A stretch of DNA of 64,000 nucleotides, from NCBI RefSeq assembly GCF_020873915.1, contig NZ_JAHWGP010000035.1:25054-89053 (forward strand). Reading direction: 5' to 3'. The DNA comes from Streptomyces sp. DH5 (lineage in GTDB: Bacteria; Actinomycetota; Actinomycetes; Streptomycetales; Streptomycetaceae). The translations under genes were made by a program, and so were the position numbers. Shown here piece by piece: positions 22,871-31,006 of this stretch (within the stretch, counting starts at the first letter, position 1; each line of letters opens with the position of its first letter). The notes beneath the pieces were generated by a model. It searched no databases. It worked only from the letters and a program-made list of their open reading frames with translations, and was not told the origin of the DNA.

Positions 22871-24118
22871 ATGCGGCTCACGCACCCCGAAGGCCACGGA
22901 CCCGTCCGCTTCGGGCCGCCGGACCCCGAGGACGGGCTCCCCGTCCTGCCCGAGCTGTCCGCCGTGCTGGCCGCCGCGGCCTCCCGTGCCGGCGCCGAGC
23001 CGGTCGGCGGTGGCCCCGCCCTGCTGGACGCCGCCTGCGGCTACGGCGACCGGCGCGGACTGCCCGCCGCCCCCGACCGGGTGGCGGTCGCCCCCGGCGC
23101 TCCCGCCCTGCTGGTGGCCCTGACCGCCGCCATCGGCGGCGACGTGCTGGTGCCCAGACCCTGCGCCGCCTGGTGGGCCCCCTGCGCGCGGCTGCTGGGC
23201 AGACCCGCCTTCTCCGTGCCGACCCCCGCCGAGAGCGGCGGCGTCCCCGACCCGTACGCCCTGCTGGAGACCATTCGCCGGCTGCGCGCCGAGGGCGGCG
23301 ACCCGCGTCTGCTGGTGCTGTCCGTCGCCGACGACCCCACCGCCACCGTCGCTCCGCCCGAACTGCTGCACGAGACCGTGGAGGCCGCCGTCGCCGAAGG
23401 GCTCCACCTGGTCAGCGACGAGACCTGGCGCGACACCCTGCACGACCCGCACGGCACCGTGCTGCTCAGCCCCGCCGAGATGCTGCCCGACCGGGTCACC
23501 GTCGTCACCGACCTGGTCGGCGCCCTGCTCCCGCCCGGCTGGCCCGCCGCCGTGGCCCGCTTCCCGGCCGGAGAGGAGGGCAACGCGCTGCACGCGCGGG
23601 TGCTCGACGTGCTGACCGCGCTCGACGCGCGGGTCGCCGCGCCCATCGCCGCCGCGGCGGTCCACGCGCTGTCCGAGCCCGAACCGGTCACCACGCGCGT
23701 CGCCGACTCCGTACGCCTGCACGCCCGCATGGCCGCCGCCGCGCATCGTGCCGTCGTCGCCGCCGGCGCCGTGTCCCGGCCCCCGTCCTGCGGCCGCCAC
23801 CTGTACGTGGACCTCACACCGCTGGTGCCCTCGCTCACCGCCCACGGGGTCGGGGACGCCCAGGAACTGGAGGACTTCCTCACCGCCCGGCTCGGTGTGC
23901 CCGCCCCGGGCGGTCACCGTTTCGGCGACGACCTCGAGGCCTTCCGCGTACGGCTCTCCACCGCCCCCCTCCTGGGCCGCACCGCCGACCTGCGCGCGGC
24001 CTGCCTGCGCTCCTCCGACCCCCTGGAACTGCCCCACGTACGCGACGCGTTGACCCATCTGGCAACGGTCTTCGACGATCTCCGTGACGACGCGCGGCGA
24101 AGGGAGTCCCCTCGATGA
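22871..24118 (+). CDS. Aminotransferase-fold protein lacking any lysine (inactive homologue?)
   Basis: A 415-residue protein with the layout of fold-type I aminotransferases (aspartate/MalY-like): the small-domain start, VADDPTATVAPPELLHETVE in place of NPxNPTG, LVSDETWRDTLHD with the pyridine-nitrogen Asp, and VRLSTAPLL with the carboxylate Arg near the end. In active enzymes a Lys six residues before GW binds PLP; here the segment reads TDLVGALLPPGW with Gly in that place, and the whole protein contains no lysine. It therefore cannot make the internal aldimine and is probably a binding or regulatory protein, or uses PLP differently. ATG follows GGAGGT. Its stop overlaps the MBL gene, so the two work together. 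Confidence 0.8.
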   Translation: MRLTHPEGHGPVRFGPPDPEDGLPVLPELSAVLAAAASRAGAEPVGGGPALLDAACGYGDRRGLPAAPDRVAVAPGAPALLVALTAAIGGDVLVPRPCAAWWAPCARLLGRPAFSVPTPAESGGVPDPYALLETIRRLRAEGGDPRLLVLSVADDPTATVAPPELLHETVEAAVAEGLHLVSDETWRDTLHDPHGTVLLSPAEMLPDRVTVVTDLVGALLPPGWPAAVARFPAGEEGNALHARVLDVLTALDARVAAPIAAAAVHALSEPEPVTTRVADSVRLHARMAAAAHRAVVAAGAVSRPPSCGRHLYVDLTPLVPSLTAHGVGDAQELEDFLTARLGVPAPGGHRFGDDLEAFRVRLSTAPLLGRTADLRAACLRSSDPLELPHVRDALTHLATVFDDLRDDARRRESPR

Positions 24119-25185
24119 CGCAGTGGCCCGAGCCGACCGGGGAAACCACCACCACGGCGTCCCCCGGCGCAGCGGCACCCGACCCCGGCCCCCCGCTCTC
24201 CGCGCGGCCGTACCCGCCCCTGGCCGAGCCCCGACCCCTCGCCGAGCACCGGGTGTGGCCGCGCGCCTTCCACGACCGGCTGACCGCCCCCCTGCCCGGC
24301 CTCAAGGCCCTCGCCCGCTTCGCCCGCGAGGGCGCCGTGCGCCCCACCCCCGAAGGTCTCTCCGGCATCCCCCGGCTGCCGTACGAGCCCGGACCGCTGC
24401 CCCGCGTGGACGCCCGCACGGTCGCCGTCACCTGGGCGGGGCACGCCAGCTGGGTCCTGCGGATCGGCGGGCTCACCGTGCTCACCGACCCCGTCTGGTC
24501 CCGCCGCATCCTCGGCACCCCGGCCCGTGTCACCCCCGTCGGCGTCGCCTGGGAGGCGCTGCCCGGGGTGGACGCGGTCGTCATCAGCCACAACCACTAC
24601 GACCACCTGGACGCCCCCACCCTGCGCCGGCTGTCGCGCGACACCCCGGTGTTCGTGCCGGCCGGTCTCGGCCGCTGGTTCCGCCGCCGCCGGTTCACCC
24701 GGGTCACCGAGCTCGACTGGTGGGAGGCCGCCGAACTGGACGGCGTCCGCTTCGACTTCGTACCGGCCCACCACTGGTCCAAACGCACCCTCACCGACAC
24801 CTGCCGCTCCCTGTGGGGCGGCTGGGTGCTCACCGACCGGGAGGGCCGGCGCGTCCACTTCGCCGGTGACACCGGCTACGGCCACTGGTTCTCCCGCATC
24901 GGCCGCCGCTACCCCGGCATCGACCTCACGCTGCTGCCCATCGGCGCCTACGACCCCCGCTGGTGGCTGGCCGACGTCCACTGCGACCCGGAGGAAGCCG
25001 TCCGCGCCGCCCAGGACCTCGGCGCGCGCCGCATGGCCCCCATGCACTGGGGGACGTTCGTCCTGTCCGCGGAACCGGTCCTGGAGCCGCTCCTGCGCGT
25101 CCGCGCCGCCTGGCGGCGCGCGGGACTGCCCCGCGAGGCGCTGTGGGACCTGCCGGTGGGCGCGTCGCGCGTCCTGGAGGAGTGA
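24115..25185 (+). CDS. MBL-fold metallohydrolase (NAPE-PLD/UlaG-like)
   Basis: A 356-residue metallo-beta-lactamase-fold protein. Metal ligands are H159-x-H161-x-D163-H164 (SHNHYDHLD), then HFAGDTGYG near 245-253 and a late His in APMHWGTF. The N-terminal 100 residues with a Pro-rich start and RLPYEPGPLP are typical of the NAPE-PLD-like branch, phosphodiesterases that act on lipid-like or phosphate substrates. ATG at 24115 overlaps the stop of the lysine-free aminotransferase homologue. It is soluble, with no signal peptide. Confidence 0.85.
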   Translation: MTQWPEPTGETTTTASPGAAAPDPGPPLSARPYPPLAEPRPLAEHRVWPRAFHDRLTAPLPGLKALARFAREGAVRPTPEGLSGIPRLPYEPGPLPRVDARTVAVTWAGHASWVLRIGGLTVLTDPVWSRRILGTPARVTPVGVAWEALPGVDAVVISHNHYDHLDAPTLRRLSRDTPVFVPAGLGRWFRRRRFTRVTELDWWEAAELDGVRFDFVPAHHWSKRTLTDTCRSLWGGWVLTDREGRRVHFAGDTGYGHWFSRIGRRYPGIDLTLLPIGAYDPRWWLADVHCDPEEAVRAAQDLGARRMAPMHWGTFVLSAEPVLEPLLRVRAAWRRAGLPREALWDLPVGASRVLEE

Positions 25186-25201
25186 GCCCGGGGCGGGGCC
25201 G

Positions 25202-25846
25202 TCAGCTCGTCGCCGGTCCGCGCAGCCGGTGCCACATGGCCGGGACCGCGCTGATCAGCAGGGTCAGCACGATCGCCGCGAGGACGCCCTGCCACGGCTC
25301 CCTGAACAGCGACCCGCCGAGGACGCCGATCAGCTGGTACGTCGCCGCCCAGGCCACACAGGCCGGCAGGTTGCCGTGCACGAAGCGGCGCACCGGCCAC
25401 TTCGCGACGAGACAGGCCAGCATCACCGGCAGCCGCCCGGCCGGCATCAGCCGGGACAGCACCAGCACGGTCACCCCGTGGTCGGCGAGCTTCTGCTGCG
25501 CCTGCCGCAGACGGTCCTCCGGGGCCCGCCGGCGGATCGCCTCCAGCCAGCGCGAACCGTGGTCCGACCTCATCCCGCGCCGGCCCAGCCAGTACAGCGC
25601 CATGTCCCCGAGGAACGCGGCCAGCGACGCCGTGACGAGCAACAGCGCCATCGAGAACGGCGCCGTCCGGTGGAAGGCGACCACGGCCGCCGAACTCACC
25701 AGCGCGCCCGTGGGGATCACCGGCACCAGCGCACCGACCAGCACCAGAAGGAACAGCGTGGGATAGCCGATCACCTGCTGGGTCGCCTCGGGGGTGACGA
25801 CCGCGGGCGTGGCCGCCGACGGCAGGTACCCCGCGGGAAGGATCAC
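25202..25846 (-). CDS. DedA family membrane protein
   Basis: A 214-residue inner-membrane protein of the DedA/VTT superfamily, proposed lipid scramblases or transporters. Hydrophobic segments lie at about 27-50, 62-85, 140-160 and 178-200, with the re-entrant VPVIPTGALVSSAAVVAF motif and the second half LSRLMPAGRLPVMLACLVAK containing the conserved Arg and Gly-Arg. GTG at 25846 overlaps the stop of the upstream MBL gene (GTGA), so both are read from one transcript. It ends 16 bases from the convergent MBL gene on the other strand. Confidence 0.85.
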   Translation of the reverse strand: MILPAGYLPSAATPAVVTPEATQQVIGYPTLFLLVLVGALVPVIPTGALVSSAAVVAFHRTAPFSMALLLVTASLAAFLGDMALYWLGRRGMRSDHGSRWLEAIRRRAPEDRLRQAQQKLADHGVTVLVLSRLMPAGRLPVMLACLVAKWPVRRFVHGNLPACVAWAATYQLIGVLGGSLFREPWQGVLAAIVLTLLISAVPAMWHRLRGPATS

Positions 25847-26616
25847 CGTGCGACCTCCAGACGCACGCTCTCCCCGTGCCCGAGCCGGTGCACGGCCACC
25901 CCGGGGACGTGCCGGGCCGCCAGCCGCTCGAACTCGTGACCCGGCGAGTGGAACTCGTGCGGGCGCACGGCGTCCATCCCGATCGGCCAGTACGTGCCGT
26001 AGTGCACCGGTACCGCGCTGGGCGCCCCCAGCAGGGAGAGCGCCTCGGCGGCACGCCCCGCGTCCAGGTGTCCCTCACCGAGGTACGGCCCCCAGCCGCC
26101 CACCGGCAGCAGCGCCACGTCGACGGGCCCCACCTCCTTGGCCATCCCCTCGAACAGTCCGGTGTCCCCGGCGAAGTACGACCGCGCCTCCCCTTCCACG
26201 ACGTAGCCGAGGGCGGGGGCGCGGTGCGGTCCGACCGGCAGCCGCCGCCCGTCGTGCCGCGCGGGCACCGCCCGTACGGCCAGCCGGCCGACCGTGGTCA
26301 CCTCGCCCGGCGCCACCTCGCTCACCCTCAGGTGCGTGAGCCGGCGCAGCCCCGGCACGGCGCGTCGCGCGCCCCGGGGCACGAGCAGGCGCGTGCCCGG
26401 GGCGAGCAGGGCCAGGGACGGCAGATGCAGGTGGTCGGCGTGCAGATGGGAGACGAGGGCCACGTCCGCGTGCCGCGCCTCGGGGGGCGGCACCGCGCCC
26501 CTCCGGCGCCGAAGATGCGCCAGCCGGCGTGCGAACAGGGGGTCGGTGAGCACCCGGGTGTGCGAGTCCTCGACCGTGCAGGTGGCGTGACCCCACCACG
26601 TGACCTCCACCGGCAC
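25843..26616 (-). CDS. MBL-fold metallohydrolase (UlaG-like)
   Basis: A 257-residue metallo-beta-lactamase-fold protein. VTWWGHATCTVED opens the fold; the metal motif is H57-x-H59-x-D61-H62 (VSHLHADHLH); SYFAGDTGLFEGMA and PVHYGTYWPIG supply later ligands. Relatives hydrolyse phosphodiester or lactone bonds. GTG at 26616. It is translationally coupled to the DedA gene, which points to a membrane-lipid-linked role, as an inference. Together with the 24115 gene it makes two convergent MBL genes of the same broad family. Confidence 0.83.
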   Translation of the reverse strand: MPVEVTWWGHATCTVEDSHTRVLTDPLFARRLAHLRRRRGAVPPPEARHADVALVSHLHADHLHLPSLALLAPGTRLLVPRGARRAVPGLRRLTHLRVSEVAPGEVTTVGRLAVRAVPARHDGRRLPVGPHRAPALGYVVEGEARSYFAGDTGLFEGMAKEVGPVDVALLPVGGWGPYLGEGHLDAGRAAEALSLLGAPSAVPVHYGTYWPIGMDAVRPHEFHSPGHEFERLAARHVPGVAVHRLGHGESVRLEVAR

Positions 26617-26699
26617 TTCCGCGCCCCCTTCGTGCGACTCCCCGAAGCCTACGTGCAGGAGTAGGGTCGGCGGCGAAAACCGGAGGTGAGGGGGGCTCC

Positions 26700-27101
26700 A
26701 TGGGACCGGTGAGGGTGACGGCGATCGCGGGTCTGACCGCGCTGGAGGAACTGGACACCGATCCGTTCCTGGTGGACTCCCGCAGCCAGCACGCCATGTG
26801 CGCCCGCTGGGCGGCCGAGCGGGGCCACGTCGTGGCCCGGGAACTGCTCGTGCGGGGGCTGCGCCCCGACCACTGCCTGCTGTGGGAGGGGGTGCGGCCG
26901 GGCGCCGACCTGTTCGTGGCGCCCAGCCTGCGGGTACTGGAACGGGCGCTGTCCTCGGTCGCGGAGTTCACCGCCGAGTGCAAGCGGCGGGGGGTGCGCG
27001 TGGAGACCGTGGACGGCGCGGAGCCGTCGTACGACGCGGCGATGAAGGCGCGGGTGCACCGCAGGCTGTCGATGCCGACCGCCGGCTACGACGGCCGGTG
27101 A
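26700..27101 (+). CDS. Resolvase-domain-like protein, catalytic domain only and degenerate
   Basis: A 133-residue protein. SRSQHAMCARWAAERGHVVA and ADLFVAPSLRVLERALSSVA, then EFTAECKRRGVRVETVDG line up with the N-terminal serine-recombinase domain (the Q..AL..YA.ERG and D.LVV..LDRL.R...DL...L...GV.L parts). The active-site Ser of the RxS start and the DNA-binding domain are not seen. It is unlikely to recombine DNA; perhaps a regulator or a relic kept for another job. ATG with GGAGG upstream. No mobile element borders are visible. Confidence 0.55.
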   Translation: MGPVRVTAIAGLTALEELDTDPFLVDSRSQHAMCARWAAERGHVVARELLVRGLRPDHCLLWEGVRPGADLFVAPSLRVLERALSSVAEFTAECKRRGVRVETVDGAEPSYDAAMKARVHRRLSMPTAGYDGR

Positions 27102-27189
27102 GCCGCCGACGGCCCGCGACCGGGGACGAAACGCCTGCTCCGGTCGTTGTGACAGGGTGATACGGGCCGGACCGGCCGGGACGTGAGGT

Positions 27190-29265
27190 GTGCGGGGCGT
27201 GGGTGGCGGGCGTTGGCGACGGATCGCCAGTCAGATCGGGCGGAGTGTCACGGTGTGGGTGGTCTCCACGCTCACCATGCTGCTGCTCGCCGGGATCCTC
27301 CCGGACTTCCGGCTGCGCTCGGCCGACGGCGGCAGCGCCACCGACATCGCGGTCACGGCCGCCCTCGGCGCCGGCGCCTTCGGTCTGCTGTCCGCCCTGG
27401 TCTGGCCGTTGCTGGTGCGGTTGCTGCTGCTCGTGCCGGCGCTCGTCCTCGGTCTGCTGGTGTTCTTCCTCAACGGCGCCCTGCTCTGGCTGGCCCTGTA
27501 CGTCAACCCGGTCGAAGGGGGTTCGGCCGCCCCGGAGACGGCGGTCGTGGTCGCCGCGGTCATGTCCGCCGTCGCCTCGGCCACCGGCGCCGGCCTCGCC
27601 GTGCGCGACGACGACGCCTACCGCCGCCGCCTCTACCGCCTCGCCCACCGCAGACGCCGCTCGGCTCCGCCCTGCCCGGCCACTCCCGGCACGGTGTTCC
27701 TGCAGCTCGACGGCGTCGGCCACGACGTGCTCCTCGACGCCGTCGACAAGGGCCTGATGCCCACCGTCGCCCGCTGGCTCGGCACCGGCACCGGCGGCGA
27801 CCAGCCCTCGCACCGCCTCACCCGCTGGCGCACCGACTGGTCCAGCCAGACCGGTGCCAGCCAGCTCGGCATCCTGCACGGCAGCAACCACGACGTCCCC
27901 GCGTTCCGCTGGTACGAGAAGGCCCGCCGCGAGGTCATGGTCTGCAACCGGCCCACCAGCGCCGCCGAACTCCAGGCCCGCGCCATCGAGTACTCCGGTC
28001 ACGCCGGACTCCTCGCCCAAGACGGCGCCAGCCGCGGCAACCTCTTCGGCGGCGGCGCCGACGAACAGGCCCTGGTGCTGTCCATCGCCACCCGCCGCCG
28101 CGGGCCGGACGCCCGCTCCCGCGCGGGCTACTTCGCGTACTTCTCCGACCCCGCCAACGCGGTGCGCACCGCGCTGTCCTTCGTCGCGGAGGCGGGCCGG
28201 GAGATCGGCCAGTCCACCCGCGCCCGGCTGCGCAAACAGCGCCCGCGCGTCGCGCGCGGCGGCCTCTACCCGTTCGTGCGGGCCTTCGCGACCGTCGTCG
28301 AACGGGACGTCGTCGTCGCCGCCGTCACGGGCGACCTGCTGGCCGGCCGCACCGCCGTCTACGCCGACCTGGTGGCCTACGACGAGGTCGCCCACCACTC
28401 CGGGCCGGTGAGCCGGGACACCGAGAAGGTCCTCCAGCGTCTCGACCGCTCCCTCGCCCTGATCGAGAGCGTCGCCGAGCACGCGCCCCGCCCCTACCGC
28501 ATCGTGGTCCTCTCCGACCACGGGCAGAGCCCCGGGGAGACCTTCCGCCACCGCTACGGCCTCACCCTGGGCGACCTGGTGCGGGCCGGCTGCGGACTGC
28601 CCGTGCCGCGCCGCGCCCGGCGCACCCACAGCGGCGCCGAGGCCCGCGCGGCGGTCCGGGCCGCGCTGCGCCGGCCCGTCGAGGAGGGCGCCGAGCACTA
28701 CCGTCCCTCCCGCGGCTCGGAACCGATCGTGCTCGCCTCCGGCAACCTGGGCCTGGTCTCCTTCCCGGACGTGCCGCACCGGATGACCAAGGAGGAGATC
28801 GACGCCCGTCACCCCGCGCTGCTGCCGACCCTCGCCAACCATCCCGGCATCGGCTTCCTCCTCGTCCGCAGCGAACGCCACGGCGGGATCGTGCTGGGCG
28901 CCTACGGCGCGGAGATCCCGCTGGACGAGCTGGACGACGACCCCGGGCCGCTGGCCGCCTTCGGCCCCGGCGCCGCCGACGTGGTGCGCCGCACCCACAC
29001 CTTCCCGCACACCGCCGACATCATGGTCAACTCCTTCCACGACCCCGCGGACGGGGAGGTGCTGGCCTTCGAGGAGCAGATCGGCTCCCACGGGGGTCTC
29101 GGCGGCGCCCAGGCCCGTCCCTTCCTGCTGTCCCCGCTCGCGTTGTCCCCGCCGGTGCCCGAGGGCACGGAACTCGCCGGTGCCGAGCAGATCCACCAGG
29201 TGCTGCGCCGCTGGCTGACGGAGGCGGAGTCACCCGCGGTCCCGGACGACAGCCGCGCGGCCTGA
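27190..29265 (+). CDS. Holin-like membrane domain fused to alkaline-phosphatase-type phosphodiesterase
   Basis: A 691-residue fusion. Residues 1-140 hold four hydrophobic segments of the mycobacterial holin-IV-like family. From about residue 165 (GTVFLQLDGVGHDVLLDAVD) to the end it is an alkaline-phosphatase-superfamily domain: the metal-ligand Asp in LDGVGHD, nucleophile region SQTGASQLGILHG, AYDEVAHHSGP, VVLSDHGQSPG and a late GSHGGLGG. The enzyme domain would face one side of the membrane and hydrolyse phosphodiesters, perhaps lipid or wall-polymer head groups. The same fusion occurs in other actinobacteria as far as I recall. GTG at 27190 has GTGAGGTG ahead. It stands alone. Confidence 0.82.
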   Translation: MRGVGGGRWRRIASQIGRSVTVWVVSTLTMLLLAGILPDFRLRSADGGSATDIAVTAALGAGAFGLLSALVWPLLVRLLLLVPALVLGLLVFFLNGALLWLALYVNPVEGGSAAPETAVVVAAVMSAVASATGAGLAVRDDDAYRRRLYRLAHRRRRSAPPCPATPGTVFLQLDGVGHDVLLDAVDKGLMPTVARWLGTGTGGDQPSHRLTRWRTDWSSQTGASQLGILHGSNHDVPAFRWYEKARREVMVCNRPTSAAELQARAIEYSGHAGLLAQDGASRGNLFGGGADEQALVLSIATRRRGPDARSRAGYFAYFSDPANAVRTALSFVAEAGREIGQSTRARLRKQRPRVARGGLYPFVRAFATVVERDVVVAAVTGDLLAGRTAVYADLVAYDEVAHHSGPVSRDTEKVLQRLDRSLALIESVAEHAPRPYRIVVLSDHGQSPGETFRHRYGLTLGDLVRAGCGLPVPRRARRTHSGAEARAAVRAALRRPVEEGAEHYRPSRGSEPIVLASGNLGLVSFPDVPHRMTKEEIDARHPALLPTLANHPGIGFLLVRSERHGGIVLGAYGAEIPLDELDDDPGPLAAFGPGAADVVRRTHTFPHTADIMVNSFHDPADGEVLAFEEQIGSHGGLGGAQARPFLLSPLALSPPVPEGTELAGAEQIHQVLRRWLTEAESPAVPDDSRAA

Positions 29266-29308
29266 GCGGACCGTTGACCCGCGGGAGGCACCCGAGGAGG
29301 ATGACGCG

Positions 29309-29815
29309 ATGAACCAGGCCGCCGCGCACACGCTGGAGGAACTCCGGGCCCTGGCCCCGGCCGTGCGCACGGACGTCCTGCGCGTCCTGGACCGCGTCGT
29401 GCTGGAAGTTCCCGCCCACTGGAGCCGCCGGAAGGGGGTTCCCCAGCTCATGGTGCTCCTCGACGGCCGCGGGGACGCCCGGACGGAGCGGACCGGCTTG
29501 CGGGAACTGGCCCGGCACGGGTTCCTCGACGAGTTCCACCGCTGGGTCCGCGGGGTGCCGGCCGGGAGGGCGGAGGAGCACGGCTGTGCCGCCCTGGTGT
29601 TCGGCGACCGCATCCACGCGAGGATCAACCGGATCGGTCCCTTCGGGTCGCCCCGCCTCTTCCCGGACACCCGTGTCCACGTCGAACTGGCGCACCGGGA
29701 CCTGCGGAGGGGACTGGCCTTCTCGTTCCCCTTCGGGACCGAGGGCCGGCTCTTCCCGCGGCTGGTGTGCCAGGACTGGGTGCCCCAGGTCCTCGACCGT
29801 GCCCGGCTCCGCTGA
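29309..29815 (+). CDS. Conserved hypothetical protein
   Basis: A 168-residue protein I do not recognise. The start LEELRALAPAVRTDVLRVLD is helical; the middle has VPQLMVLLDGRGDARTERTG and the end GRLFPRLVCQDWVPQVLDRA. No signal peptide or membrane segment is seen, and no clear catalytic motif. GAGGAGG lies nine bases before the ATG. It follows the phosphodiesterase fusion by 43 bases and may share its transcript. Confidence 0.65.
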   Translation: MNQAAAHTLEELRALAPAVRTDVLRVLDRVVLEVPAHWSRRKGVPQLMVLLDGRGDARTERTGLRELARHGFLDEFHRWVRGVPAGRAEEHGCAALVFGDRIHARINRIGPFGSPRLFPDTRVHVELAHRDLRRGLAFSFPFGTEGRLFPRLVCQDWVPQVLDRARLR

Positions 29816-29944
29816 AAACTCGTTGCCCCCCCGCGCGCGACGCAGTTCACTGGACCCCGCGCCCGTCGTGATCCGTGTGCTCCGGTCCGGGGCCGGTGAT
29901 GCGTGCGCCCCCTCCGATCTCCACCGCAGCCCGGGAGTCCTTGC

Positions 29945-31006
29945 GTGCAGGCAGCCGTCACCGTCACCCCCGCCCGTGTCCCGGAGCTGCTGCTCGGTCT
30001 CGCGACCGTGCGGCCGGTGTTCCTCTGGGGCGCGCCCGGTATCGGGAAGTCCTCCCTGGTCAGGGACTTCGCCGAAAGCCTGGGACTGGAGTGCGTGAGC
30101 CTGCTGGGCACCCAGCTCGCCCCGGAGGACCTGATCGGTGTGCCGCAGATCCGCGACGGCCGCTCGGTGTTCTGCCCGCCGGGGGCCATCGCCCGCGACG
30201 AGCCCTACTGCCTGTTCCTCGACGAGCTGAACGCGGCCACCCCGGACGTGCAGAAGGCGTTCTACTCGCTGATCCTGGACCGCCGGATCGGCGACTACGA
30301 GCTGCCCGAGGGCTCCATCGTCATCGGCGCCGGCAACCGCGCCACCGACAACGCGCTGGCCCGCCCGATCGCCTCCGCGCTCGTCAACCGCCTCACCCAC
30401 GTCCACCTCGAGGTGTCCCCCCGGGACTGGCTGGTCTGGGCGGGGAACAACGGCATCCACCCGTGGATCACCGACCACCTCACCGACCGCCCCGACCACC
30501 TGTGGTCCAAGCCCCCGAAGACCGAGGAGCCCTTCTCCACACCCCGGTCCTGGCACATGCTCTCCGACGCGCTGCACTCCTTCGGCCGCGACCTCGACGA
30601 GGGCACCCTGAAGGTCCTGGCCCACGGCACGCTCACCCCCGCGCACGCCACCGCCTTCTGCGGCTACGTCAAGATCGTGCGCAGCCGCTTCGGGATCGAC
30701 GCCGTGATCAAGGGCGAGGCCCGCTGGCCGCACCGGATCGAGGACCGCGACCTGCTCTACTACCTCGCCGACTCGTTCCGCGGACGCCTCGTCAAGGAGC
30801 TCCCGGCGAGCAAGGAGCACATGTCGGCGAACGGCCGGCAGACCGCGTACCGCGCCAAGTCGCTGCTGGTGCAGCTCGCCGAGATCTCCGTCGAGGTCGC
30901 CCAGACCGTCATCGCCTCCGACCACGACGGCAACCCGGTCCTGCCGGCGTGGTTCCTCGTCGAGGCGGCCCGTGACATGCCGCGCCTCGTGGAGGCGCGC
31001 CGGTGA
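29945..31006 (+). CDS. MoxR-type AAA+ ATPase
   Basis: A 353-residue AAA+ ATPase. Walker A is WGAPGIGKSS (about residues 28-37), Walker B CLFLDELNAATPDVQKAF, sensor 1 GAGNRATDNA, and the arginine-finger region ALVNRLTHVHLEV. MoxR ATPases work with VWA-domain partners to remodel or metallate proteins. GTG at 29945 after GGGAG gives the conserved start; extra upstream codons are not family-like. Its stop overlaps the DUF2201/VWA gene (GTGA), the usual partner arrangement. Confidence 0.87.
   Translation: MQAAVTVTPARVPELLLGLATVRPVFLWGAPGIGKSSLVRDFAESLGLECVSLLGTQLAPEDLIGVPQIRDGRSVFCPPGAIARDEPYCLFLDELNAATPDVQKAFYSLILDRRIGDYELPEGSIVIGAGNRATDNALARPIASALVNRLTHVHLEVSPRDWLVWAGNNGIHPWITDHLTDRPDHLWSKPPKTEEPFSTPRSWHMLSDALHSFGRDLDEGTLKVLAHGTLTPAHATAFCGYVKIVRSRFGIDAVIKGEARWPHRIEDRDLLYYLADSFRGRLVKELPASKEHMSANGRQTAYRAKSLLVQLAEISVEVAQTVIASDHDGNPVLPAWFLVEAARDMPRLVEARR

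Noticed and set aside
26700-27101. Functional site-specific recombinase or insertion element
   Set aside because: No catalytic Ser motif, no DNA-binding domain, no inverted repeats or target duplications.
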